A stretch of 30,980 nucleotides of DNA. Source: DATKXO01 sp035528995 (lineage in GTDB: Bacteria; Planctomycetota; Phycisphaerae; UBA1845). The stretch is from positions 1-30,980 of the forward strand of contig DATKXO010000071.1 in NCBI GenBank assembly GCA_035528995.1. Reading direction: 5' to 3'. Position 1 is the stretch's first letter; each line of letters begins with the position of its first letter. The translations under genes were made by a program, and so were the position numbers. Shown here piece by piece: positions 7,522 to 18,888 of the stretch. The notes beneath the pieces were generated by a model that was not told where the DNA came from, ran no database searches, and worked only from the letters and a program-made list of their open reading frames with translations.

Positions 7522-8829
7522 TCACATCTTCGGCGCGTTGGCCCTGACCCACTCGGTCGATACCGACTTGGGACGCGTGATGGCCGTGCCCATGGCCCGG
7601 TTCAGAATCAACTGGGCCATCATGCCCATCGCTCGCGATACCGAGAACAGCACCGTGTAGTACGCGAACTCGGTCAGACCGTAGTGGTAGAGCAGGGCCC
7701 CCGACCCCGCGTCCACGTTGGGCCAGCAGTTGGCGATCGGGGCCTTGCCGGCCTTGACCCGCTCCTCCGAGAACTCCTGTAGAACCTTCGGCACCACGTC
7801 AAACACGTGGGACACGGTCTGGAACACCGGATCGTTGGCCAGGTGGTGCTTGCCGAACTCCAGGAACCCGGCGTAGCGCGGGTCGGTCACCCGCAGAACC
7901 GCGTGACCGTAGCCCGGGATCACCTTCCCGGCGCGAAGCGTGTCGAAGGCGAACTCGCGCAACTGCTCCTCGCTGGGAACGCCGCCGAACTTCTCCATGG
8001 TCCGCAGAATCCACCCCAGGCACTCCTGGTTGGCCAGGCCGTGCAGCGGACCAGCCAGGCCGTTCAGGCCCGCCGAGACCGAGTAGTAGATGTCCGACAG
8101 GGCCGAGCCGACCGTGTGGCAGGTGTTGGCCGATACGTTCCCGCCCTCGTGGTCCGAGTGGAAGTTCAGATACAGGCGCATCAACTCCGCAAAGCTGCCT
8201 GTGGGATCGGGCACCCCCAGCATGTTCGCGTAGTTCGATCCCCAGTCCAGGCCCGGCGTCCAGGGAATGAACACACCTTTGTTGTAGCGGATGCGGTAGA
8301 CACCGGCCGCAACGCTCGGCATCCGGGCCATCAGTGCCAGGGCGTCCTCCAGCATCGGGATCCAATACTCCTGCTTGGTCATCCCCTTGTCGTACCACTG
8401 CCGGAAAACGCTCTCCCGTTCCATGACCAGCACCGCGGTGTCCAGCATGCACATCGGGTGGCTGTCCGAGGGCATGGCCTTCAAGACGTCCCAGACGTAG
8501 TTCGGTACCTGCGAGCGCTTGTCCAGGTCCTGCTGGAAGGCGGCCTTCGCCGCCGCGTCCGGCTCCTCGCCGGTCAGCAGCAGGAAGAAGATCTCCTCCG
8601 GCCACAGGTGCTTGATCTCCAGCAGCGGGCGCCCCCGAATGATCAGACCCTTGTCGGGCTCGACGACGGAGGTGTCGCAGATCATGCTCTTGACGCCGCG
8701 CATGCCTCCGTAGGCCTGGGTCACCGAAACTTGTGATATCGCCTTGTCGCCATACTCCTTAAGAACGTTGCCAACCTCCTCGCGCCAAACCGGAATCTTT
8801 TTCGCCAGTGTCTCTTGCAGTGTTCCCAT
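7522..8829 (-). CDS. Citrate synthase, eukaryotic/mitochondrial type
   Basis: A 435-residue enzyme that condenses acetyl-CoA and oxaloacetate to citrate at the entry of the TCA cycle. It follows the mitochondrial (type I dimeric) pattern rather than the hexameric GltA type: HSDHEGGNVSA at 225-234, NGLAGPLHGLANQE with catalytic His263, PGYGHAVLRVTDPRY with His309 and Arg318, and the catalytic Asp373 in NVDAGSGALL. Mitochondrial enzymes usually have NVDAHSG, so the residue after Ala is Gly here. Mitochondrial-like citrate synthases are known in several bacterial phyla. A strong ribosome-binding site (GAGGAGGT) lies 3-4 bases before the ATG, a short spacing. It is monocistronic on the minus strand and divergent from kynB. 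Confidence 0.96.
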   Translation of the reverse strand: MGTLQETLAKKIPVWREEVGNVLKEYGDKAISQVSVTQAYGGMRGVKSMICDTSVVEPDKGLIIRGRPLLEIKHLWPEEIFFLLLTGEEPDAAAKAAFQQDLDKRSQVPNYVWDVLKAMPSDSHPMCMLDTAVLVMERESVFRQWYDKGMTKQEYWIPMLEDALALMARMPSVAAGVYRIRYNKGVFIPWTPGLDWGSNYANMLGVPDPTGSFAELMRLYLNFHSDHEGGNVSANTCHTVGSALSDIYYSVSAGLNGLAGPLHGLANQECLGWILRTMEKFGGVPSEEQLREFAFDTLRAGKVIPGYGHAVLRVTDPRYAGFLEFGKHHLANDPVFQTVSHVFDVVPKVLQEFSEERVKAGKAPIANCWPNVDAGSGALLYHYGLTEFAYYTVLFSVSRAMGMMAQLILNRAMGTAITRPKSVSTEWVRANAPKM

Positions 8830-8909
8830 GGGACCTCCTCAGAATTGGAATTTGTCTGTGACGGGGCCGGGCCCGATTGTCCGCAAGGAGTCCGAACCTA
8901 CTGCAGCGT

Positions 8910-8938
8910 ACTTTACAGGCCCGCTCCCCGTTCGGCAA
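8910..8938 (-). promoter_or_regulatory. Candidate promoter for citrate synthase
   Basis: Read on the minus strand: TTGCCG (8938-8933), a 17-bp spacer and TAAAGT (8915-8910), each matching 4 of 6 consensus bases. This would give a leader of about 70 nt before the start codon at 8829. Confidence 0.35.
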
Positions 8939-9405
8939 GAGCGCCCGGACCAGCCCCCCAGGGTTTTGGTGATCGGCGCGATCGCCCCGAAAGCACCCCG
9001 GCGTGTCGGCTTCGATGACCGCACCTCAAGCTCGTCCCCGAGGTGCCGCGATGCGGATGGCGGGGGGGCGACGGAACGATCGGTCTCCGGGTCTGCCGGA
9101 ACTCGTTTGCTGATAGACAGTTCCGGCGCCGTGGCATCGGTGATGCGGACAGCGGCGGTTCGCCCCCCAACAGGCGTGTCGGTGTTTAAGCTGCTTCCAT
9201 GCTCTGCCAGGTGTGCGGCCGTCCGGCAGCGGCAAGGGCCTTGAAGAGGCCCCCGATCCGGGCCCCGGTTTGGGGGGCAGCCGCACCGTGACCGGCGGGC
9301 GGCCTGTTTTCGTTCCCCCCGGGCGGACAACGCGATCGGCCTTCAAGGCGTGCCACGCAAGCCCATGACCGTTCGGGTAGAATGGGACGGTGGAAGGAGC
9401 CAGGC
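8939..9405. other. Long divergent intergenic region
   Basis: About 575 bp separate citrate synthase from kynB (8830-9405). Apart from the candidate citrate synthase promoter and TAGAAT at 9378-9383 (a possible kynB -10 without a clear -35), I see no gene. Open frames on both strands are Arg/Pro-rich and lack ribosome-binding sites or family motifs. Confidence 0.5.
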
Positions 9406-10041
9406 GTGATCTATGACATTTCGCCGCCGGTGACGGCGCGGCTGGCCGTGTGGCCTGGGGATGTGCCGTTCTCTCGGCAGATTCTGACGGACCTGCGGGC
9501 CGGTGACGGCACCACGTCATCCGCGTTGCACGGGACGGCGCACCTCGGCGCCCATGCCGATGCGCTCGGCCACGTTGATCGCCGGGGCGCGCCCATCGAC
9601 GCGATGCCTCTGGATCGCTATCTGGGACCGTGTCAGGTCGTCCGGGTCTCGGTGGGCCGAGGTGCGGCCGTCGCGCCGGGTGCGATCACCGAGCCGATCA
9701 AGGCCCCGCGCGTGCTGATCGCAACGGGCACGTATCCCGATCCGGAACGGTTTAACGAAGATTTCGCGGCCTTGTCCGTCGAGCTGATCGACGACCTGCA
9801 CGCCCGGGGTGCCGTTCTGGTCGGCGTCGATACGCCCAGCGTGGATCTGTATGCGGCCGCCGATCTGCCGGTGCACAAACGACTGGCCGGTTACGGCATG
9901 GCCAGCCTCGAAGGGCTGGTGCTGGGTGAGGTACCGGCGGGAATCTACGAGTTGATCGCTCTGCCGCTTCGGCTGGTGGGTTGCGACGCGAGCCCGGTGC
10001 GGGCCGTCCTGCGGGAGTTGCCTCCTTCCGGATTGGCATAG
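9406..10041 (+). CDS. kynB: Kynurenine formamidase (arylformamidase), cyclase family
   Basis: A 211-residue metal-dependent hydrolase that converts N-formylkynurenine to kynurenine and formate in tryptophan catabolism. KynB-specific features run the length of the protein: YDISPPV at 3-9, VWPGDVPF at 15-22, and the metal motif H46-L-G-A-H50-A-D52 with His56. Further on come LGPCQVVRV at 73-81, GVDTPSVD at 140-147, LEGLVL near 168 and the hallmark C-terminal YELIALPL...DASPVRAVLREL. I chose GTG 9406 because AAGGAG lies six bases upstream and the protein then begins like the family; an ATG at 9382 would place the ribosome-binding site inside the gene. No other kynurenine-pathway gene is in the window. 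A generic cyclase or isatin hydrolase is less likely. Confidence 0.88.
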   Translation: MIYDISPPVTARLAVWPGDVPFSRQILTDLRAGDGTTSSALHGTAHLGAHADALGHVDRRGAPIDAMPLDRYLGPCQVVRVSVGRGAAVAPGAITEPIKAPRVLIATGTYPDPERFNEDFAALSVELIDDLHARGAVLVGVDTPSVDLYAAADLPVHKRLAGYGMASLEGLVLGEVPAGIYELIALPLRLVGCDASPVRAVLRELPPSGLA

Positions 10042-10066
10042 TCGCGTTCTGCGCTCCCCACAGTGG

Positions 10067-10089
10067 GCGATCCGCTTCTTCGCGGTCGC
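10067..10089. terminator. Hairpin between convergent kynB and the flavoprotein gene
   Basis: CCGC (10072-10075) pairs with GCGG (10082-10085) around a 6-base loop, extended by GCG/CGC (10067-10069 and 10087-10089) across a small mismatch. It lies in the 74-bp gap between two convergent stop codons. Confidence 0.35.
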
Positions 10090-10115
10090 AGTTCGGTCTG
10101 TCGGCGCGAGCAGCG

Positions 10116-10784
10116 CTATTGAGTGGGGTGGACGACCATGATCCGGTCGAGCGGCTTGCGCTTCAGGGCCTCGGCGGGGACGCGGCAGTCGTCGGCGGGA
10201 TAGCCGACCGGGATGAGCGCGTAGGCCCGCTCGTGCGCGGGACGGCCGAGGACCTCGGCCAGGAACTTCATCGGGCTGGGCGTGTGGACCAGCGTGGCCA
10301 ATCCGGCGTGGTGAGCGGCGGCCAGCAACAGACCCACCGCGATCCCGATGGACTCGGCCGGGTAGTACACCTGCCCGCCGTCGTCGTCCTTGATGAGCTG
10401 GAAGACGACGATCAGCCAGGGGGCGATCTCGAGGTAGGCCTTGTGCTCGTCGGTGCCCAGCGGGGCCAGGTCGGCCAGCCAGCGCTCGCTGGCCCGTCGT
10501 TGGTAGAACTCGCGCTCTTCAGCCTCGGCGGCTTCGCGGATTCGGTGCTTCAGGTCGCGGTCCTGCACACAGACGAAGCGCCAGGGCTGCTTGTTTGCTC
10601 CGCTGGGGGCGGAGCCGGCCGACCGCACCATCCACTCGATGGTCTCTCGTGACACGGGTTTGTCACAGAACATGCGGACGGAGCGCCGCTTGCGGATGGT
10701 CTCGTAGAAGCCGCGGGCGGCGACCTCCGGTGGCGCGCCGGGGTCGTAGCGGTCATCATGCGGTACGAAGATCGGCTCGCTCAT
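10116..10784 (-). CDS. Nitroreductase-family flavoprotein, iodotyrosine-deiodinase-like
   Basis: A 222-residue FMN enzyme. The N-terminal core has RKRRSVRMFCDKPV and SAPSGANKQPW (58-68), the FMN-binding segment of the family. The active-site lid carries Glu90, Tyr94 and Lys115 with 4- and 21-residue spacing, as in iodotyrosine deiodinase (IYD), where these three hold the amino-acid zwitterion. LEIAPWLIVVFQ follows. Known IYD enzymes remove halogen from halotyrosines with FMN and reducing equivalents. The physiological substrate here is unknown. I chose the ATG at 10784 (MSEPIF) because the upstream extension overlaps the preceding gene's end and is low-complexity. It starts 31 bp after the RND pump stop on the same strand and could be the last gene of that operon. 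Confidence 0.85.
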   Translation of the reverse strand: MSEPIFVPHDDRYDPGAPPEVAARGFYETIRKRRSVRMFCDKPVSRETIEWMVRSAGSAPSGANKQPWRFVCVQDRDLKHRIREAAEAEEREFYQRRASERWLADLAPLGTDEHKAYLEIAPWLIVVFQLIKDDDGGQVYYPAESIGIAVGLLLAAAHHAGLATLVHTPSPMKFLAEVLGRPAHERAYALIPVGYPADDCRVPAEALKRKPLDRIMVVHPTQ

Positions 10785-10815
10785 AACACAAAGGGTAGGC
10801 CCCGCACCGGGCGCG

Positions 10816-14742
<3,927 letters not shown>

Positions 14743-14747
14743 TCTCC

Positions 14748-16382
14748 TTACCTCCCGCCGGTTGCGTTGGGCGCGTGGTGGTGTTCGGGCGTCCCCGCGC
14801 GGCTCCCTTCGGGACTCATCATGCTGGGGCGGGCCCGAATCTGGAGCGCGCTGTCGATCTTGAAATTGCCGTGGACGACCACGCGCTCGCCTTCAGCCAG
14901 GCCGTCGCGCACCAGGTAGTAATCACCCGCACGCGGGCCGAGCACAATCTCACGTCCCTCGTACGTGCCGGTCTGGTCCGGTGCCTCGACATACACGATG
15001 GCCCGTCGCCCGGTGATCAGCGGCGCGCTGGCCGGGATGATCAGCGGTGCCGTGGCCTTGGTGGGATCGTCGGCGGCGTAGCCCAGCGTTTCGGCCCGCA
15101 CCAGGGGCATGCCGCACACGTCGCAGGTGCCGGGACCGTCCTTGACGATCTCCGGGTGCATGGGGCTGATCCACTTGCCGGCCAGGTCCGCGTCGAGCAC
15201 CCGCCCGCCCTCGGCCACTTTGGCCTGCACCACCGCCCGAACGAACATCTCCGGCTTGAGCCGGCCGTCCTCGTTGGGCACGTTGACCCGCACCTTGACG
15301 GTGCGCGTCCTGGTGCCCAGGACCGGGTCGATGAAGGCGATCTTTCCGCGGAAGGTGTCGCCGGGGTAGGCCTCGGTCTCGAACTCGACCTCCTGCCCGT
15401 AGCGCAGCCAGGCCAGGTCCGACTCGTAGGCGTCCAGCTTGACCCAGACGCGGGTGAGATCGGCGATGGTGTAGATGCGCGTGCCGGTCTGGACGTACGT
15501 GCCCTCGTCGGCGTGCTTCGCGATGACGATGCCGCCGATGGGCGAATAGATGGTCATGTGGTCCGACGCGGTGCCGCGGCGCTCGACCTCGGCGATCTGG
15601 TCGTCGGTCAGACCCCACAGCCGGAGCCGGTCGCGGACGGCTTCGAGGTTGTCGGCCGCCCTGTCGTCCAGGCCCGACGCCGCGTTTGCTCCCGCGCGGC
15701 TCGCTCCCCGCAGCTCTTGCAGGAGTTCTTCCTGGGCGGTGAGCAGCTCCGGGCTGTAGAGGTAGACCAGGTGGTCGCCCTGGGCGACGGGTATGCCGGT
15801 GTAGTCGGCGTAGAGCCGGTCGAGCCGGCCGGGAACCCGCGAGGTGATCGAGCGCACCCGCGTCTCGTCGTACTCCACCTTGCCCACCATTTGGATTTCG
15901 GCCGAGACGAAGCGGCGTTCGACCGGGGCCACCTCGATGCCGGCCAGCTTACGGGCGGCCGGCGAGAGGGTCAGCGTGCGGGGACTCTCGTCCATGTCGC
16001 CGCCGGTGTCTTTCACCTCGACCATCTCCATGCCGCAGATGGGGCACTTGCCCGGCCTGTCCATGGGCGGAACGCAGAACATCGAGCAGGCGTACTTGGG
16101 CGCCTTCTTCCTGGCCGCGGGTGGACCCTTGGCCGCCGGAATCAGGTCCATTCCGCACTTGGGGCATTTGCCCGGTTTGGGCAGGCGGACCTCCGGGTGC
16201 ATCGAACAGGTCCAGACCTCGGCGGGGGCCGCCTCGGTGGCGGGCGCCGCCGCCTGTTGAACCGGCTGGGTTCCGACGACCGCACCGCGGAAGGCGTAGC
16301 CGGCCGCAAACGCGACGACCAGCAGCGCCGGCACCGGAGCCTTGGCGACTAGTCGCGCCATCCATTGGAGTCTGGGACTCAT
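14748..16382 (-). CDS. Periplasmic adaptor of heavy-metal efflux pump (CusB-like) with three heavy-metal-binding domains
   Basis: A 544-residue membrane-fusion protein linking the RND pump to the outer-membrane channel. A membrane anchor (about 15-35) is followed by two heavy-metal-binding modules: CSMHPEV...PGKCPKCGM at about 57-81, and CSMFCVPP...PGKCPICGM at about 97-122, where the His of CxMH is Phe. Next come the HlyD-like core (LSPAARKLAGIEVAPVERRF, a coiled hairpin with TAQEELLQEL, then IYSPIGGIVIAKHADEGTYV) and a beta-barrel. A third module, SPMHPEI...PGTCDVCGM, sits at about 404-426 before the membrane-proximal domain, and the C-terminus has HHH. ATG 16406 abuts a hairpin repeat and has no ribosome-binding site, while ATG 16382 has AGGTG six bases upstream, so I prefer 16382. 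It is second in the operon. Confidence 0.9.
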   Translation of the reverse strand: MSPRLQWMARLVAKAPVPALLVVAFAAGYAFRGAVVGTQPVQQAAAPATEAAPAEVWTCSMHPEVRLPKPGKCPKCGMDLIPAAKGPPAARKKAPKYACSMFCVPPMDRPGKCPICGMEMVEVKDTGGDMDESPRTLTLSPAARKLAGIEVAPVERRFVSAEIQMVGKVEYDETRVRSITSRVPGRLDRLYADYTGIPVAQGDHLVYLYSPELLTAQEELLQELRGASRAGANAASGLDDRAADNLEAVRDRLRLWGLTDDQIAEVERRGTASDHMTIYSPIGGIVIAKHADEGTYVQTGTRIYTIADLTRVWVKLDAYESDLAWLRYGQEVEFETEAYPGDTFRGKIAFIDPVLGTRTRTVKVRVNVPNEDGRLKPEMFVRAVVQAKVAEGGRVLDADLAGKWISPMHPEIVKDGPGTCDVCGMPLVRAETLGYAADDPTKATAPLIIPASAPLITGRRAIVYVEAPDQTGTYEGREIVLGPRAGDYYLVRDGLAEGERVVVHGNFKIDSALQIRARPSMMSPEGSRAGTPEHHHAPNATGGR

Positions 16383-16406
16383 CCGTTCACCTGCGTCATC
16401 TGCCAT

Positions 16407-16448
16407 GGTGGGGCACGTCGAGTCCGTCCAAGGCGGACGGTACCCACC
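16407..16448. repeat. Nested hairpin repeat between operon genes
   Basis: Outer arms GGTGGG (16407-16412) and CCCACC (16443-16448) enclose an inner hairpin CCGTCC (16424-16429) / GGACGG (16435-16440) with an AAGGC loop. It fills the gap between the outer-membrane factor stop (16466) and the adaptor start. It looks like one of the window's dispersed hairpin repeats rather than a terminator. Confidence 0.6.
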
Positions 16449-16465
16449 ACAATCGTCTTCCCGTT

Positions 16466-18037
16466 CTACGATCCGTCTTGCGGACGGCCCTGAGCTTCAC
16501 CGGTTGTCTGCGATTCCGCTTCCGTCTGTTGCCGTCGCGGGATGGTTCGCCCGACGAGCATCTCGACTTCGGCCAGACGCTGCGCCTTACCGGCCAGGGC
16601 GCGTTCATACGACAGCTCGAAGTCCAGCAGCGTTCGCTCGGCGTCCACCAGGTCGAGGAAGCCGGCCTTGCCCGCCCGGAACGCGGCCTCGGTCGATTCG
16701 AGTGCCTGTCTGGCCTTGGCCAGCAGCGTGTCGCGATACAGGTCGATCTTTCGATCAGCGTCGCGCAACTGGTAGAGCGCCATCTTGATCCGGGCGGCCA
16801 GGGCGTTTCGGCGCTCGGACTTTTCGGCCATGGCGGCCAGGTGCCGGGCTCGCGCCTCGCGCTGACCGGCCGCGTACTTGCCGTACCAGATCGGCACATT
16901 CATGGACACCGACACCGCCCACACGTCCTTGCCGGCGTCGTCCGGGGCCGATCCGCTGAGGAAGCTGTTGCCAATGGCGTACACGTCGAGGGGGTCGCCC
17001 ATTCCGCCGGCGAAGCGCGACAGGCTGCGGAGTGCGGCCGGGTTGCGCAGCCCCGCACCGCGCGGCCGGACCGCCGACCCGACGTCGGTATAGTCGACAC
17101 CCACGGTGAAATCCGGCACGCAAGCCAGTCCGGCCAGATCGACGGCGGACCGCCGCTGGGCAATCTCGTGGTCCAGAGCCTTCAGCTCCGGATTGGCTTC
17201 GTCGGCCCAGGCGAGGATTTCCTTGTCACCGGCGTCGATGCGCTCTTGTGGGGCGTCCTGCGGGAAGGGCAGGTCGGCATGGGCAGGCCGATTCAGGGCC
17301 GCGTTGAGGCGAGCGACGATCGGACCGCGCAGGTCCACCAACGCCCGCAGCGAGTCCTCCAGCTTTTCCAGTTCGACCTGGGCACGGATCACCTCGGAGT
17401 ACCCGGCTTCGCCCGTCTTGTATTCGGCTCGGACGACCTGCTCCAGATCCTCGAGCAAATCGCGGTTCTTGCGGACGACGGCGATCGCCCGGCCCAGGTA
17501 GTAGTACTCGTAATAGGCGTCCTTGACCCGGTAGAAGAGGGCCAGCTTCTCGGCCTCGTATCGTTGCCTGACCGCCTCGGCCTCCTGTGCGGCGACGTCG
17601 CCGCGCAGTTGCAGCTTGCCGAGCCAGGGGAAGGTCTGCGAAAGTCCGAAGGCCTGCTGCTGAGGCCCGACGCGCGTCTCGACCTCTTCGATGAAGTAGC
17701 GGTAGCTGAAGCGCGGATCGGGCAGGGCGGTGACCTGCGGCACTCGCTCCAAAGCCGCCTTCCAGCGATGGAAAGCCGCCTCCAGCCCCGGGTTGTTCAA
17801 GGCGGCGCAGGTCAGGTAGTCGGAGAGGTCCGCGGATTCGTCCAGAACCGGCGGCTGCGGCTCGGTGTGCTGTTCGGCAACATCAAAGCGTGCCGGGGGG
17901 GCGTCGGCGGGTGCGTCGCCCACGGCCTGACGGACGGCCATCCGCCCGCCGCCCGAGGCACATCCTCCGACGAGCCACACCGTCAGCACGGTGAAGCACG
18001 CGCGGCACAGGCCGCCCGGCCGCCGATCAATCTCCAT
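16466..18037 (-). CDS. Outer-membrane efflux channel lipoprotein (TolC/CusC family)
   Basis: A 523-residue outer-membrane factor, first gene of the efflux operon. The lipobox VGGC (Cys near residue 26) follows a short basic/hydrophobic signal. The two repeated TolC-type segments are visible: ALNNPGLEAAFHRWKAALERVPQ with a long coiled region (EAEKLALFYRVKDAYYEYYY) in the first half, and ANPELKALDHEIAQRR with FRAGKAGFLDLVDAERTLLDFE in the second. These are characteristic of OEP domains in CusC/CzcC proteins. Between them is a Gly/Asn-rich stretch carrying beta-strand residues (VSVSMNVPIWYGKYAAG). I chose ATG 18037 because it gives the lipoprotein signal and has GGAG about 10 bases upstream; the frame upstream is non-coding. 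The CDS ends 59 bp before the adaptor's first possible ATG. Confidence 0.92.
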   Translation of the reverse strand: MEIDRRPGGLCRACFTVLTVWLVGGCASGGGRMAVRQAVGDAPADAPPARFDVAEQHTEPQPPVLDESADLSDYLTCAALNNPGLEAAFHRWKAALERVPQVTALPDPRFSYRYFIEEVETRVGPQQQAFGLSQTFPWLGKLQLRGDVAAQEAEAVRQRYEAEKLALFYRVKDAYYEYYYLGRAIAVVRKNRDLLEDLEQVVRAEYKTGEAGYSEVIRAQVELEKLEDSLRALVDLRGPIVARLNAALNRPAHADLPFPQDAPQERIDAGDKEILAWADEANPELKALDHEIAQRRSAVDLAGLACVPDFTVGVDYTDVGSAVRPRGAGLRNPAALRSLSRFAGGMGDPLDVYAIGNSFLSGSAPDDAGKDVWAVSVSMNVPIWYGKYAAGQREARARHLAAMAEKSERRNALAARIKMALYQLRDADRKIDLYRDTLLAKARQALESTEAAFRAGKAGFLDLVDAERTLLDFELSYERALAGKAQRLAEVEMLVGRTIPRRQQTEAESQTTGEAQGRPQDGS

Positions 18038-18249
18038 GACACAACTCCGCCCGTACCAGCCAACGCCGGGTGAATCATGCACCCGGTTGCGGTCGGTTGT
18101 AAAGTCTTGGATGCCCAAACGGTTGTGGTTCTTCCCCGGGAATGCCCGAGGCGGTGAACTTCCTTCCGGTGGATCGCTGAAGCCGCTACCCTGCCCGCCG
18201 GGCGATTGGGCGTGCGATTGCTTCAAATGCCAGTGCAGGTGCGTGGTCT
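18038..18249. promoter_or_regulatory. Divergent control region between efflux operon and ECF sigma gene
   Basis: This 212-bp region must hold the promoters of both the efflux operon (minus) and the sigma gene (plus). It contains a perfect 7-bp inverted repeat (CCGGGTG 18066-18072, CACCCGG 18080-18086, 7-bp spacer) about 29 bp before the efflux start codon. It also holds CGGTTG at 18084, 18094 and 18120, the first two one helical turn apart. I cannot identify -35/-10 boxes with confidence. Confidence 0.45.
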
Positions 18250-18819
18250 TTGACGGAATCCGAACTGGTAACCGGTTGTCGAAGCGGGGACCGTGAGGCG
18301 CAGCACGAACTCTACGCGCGTACCTCCCAGCGGATTCATCGGCTGCTCCTGCGGATGACTCGCGACCCCGAGGCCGCGTTCGATCTGGCCCAGGACACCT
18401 ACCTGCGGGCCTTCGCCCGGATCGAGCAGTTCGACGGCCGGTCTTCGCTGGCCACTTGGCTGTACCGCATCGCCGTCACCGAGGCCCTGCAGTTCCTCCG
18501 CCGCGACCGCCGCATCCGATCCAAACTCCGCGAGGGTCTTCCGGAAGGGGTCGCCGAATCCGCCGGCGACCGCGTCGCCGCCCGTCTGGACGTGAATGAC
18601 GCGCTGGCCGCCATCGATCCGACCGATCGACTCATGCTGTTGCTGCGATATCAGGAGGGCCTGGACTACAGGACCATTGCCGAGGTGACCGACTGCGCCC
18701 CGGGCACGGTGGCCTCGCGGCTGAACCGGGCGCGGCAGCGTCTTCGGAGTTTGTTGGAAAGCGGCTACGCATCGGGGGAAGAAGCGAGCCCGCCCGAGCA
18801 TCCAAAGGAAGGGGGCTGA
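18250..18819 (+). CDS. RNA polymerase ECF sigma factor, linked to metal efflux
   Basis: A 189-residue sigma-70-family ECF factor. Region 2 runs from about 12 to 85: CRSGDREAQHELY, then DLAQDTYLRAFARIEQFDGRS and SLATWLYRIAVTEALQFLRR, the core-binding and -10-recognition helices. Region 4 (about 120-170) has LLLRYQEGLDYRTIAEV and APGTVASRLNRARQRLRSLL, a helix-turn-helix for -35 recognition. It opens with a TTG at 18250 (MTESELVTGCRSGD); no in-frame ATG or GTG fits the family N-terminus and the ribosome-binding site is weak, so low or regulated translation is possible. The anti-sigma gene follows after 69 bp. Its position divergent from the CusCBA-like operon suggests that it activates that operon, as CnrH does for a nickel/cobalt pump; this is inference. 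Confidence 0.9.
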   Translation: MTESELVTGCRSGDREAQHELYARTSQRIHRLLLRMTRDPEAAFDLAQDTYLRAFARIEQFDGRSSLATWLYRIAVTEALQFLRRDRRIRSKLREGLPEGVAESAGDRVAARLDVNDALAAIDPTDRLMLLLRYQEGLDYRTIAEVTDCAPGTVASRLNRARQRLRSLLESGYASGEEASPPEHPKEGG

Positions 18820-18888
18820 TCGCCCCGGGCACGACGCCGGCCGACGACTCGCAGTGGCCGGGGCGGACGAGTCCGGAGGACAGGTGTC

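Noticed and set aside
16407..16448. Hairpin as an intra-operon terminator
   Set aside because: No T-tract follows, and the outer-membrane factor, adaptor and pump are expected to be co-expressed.
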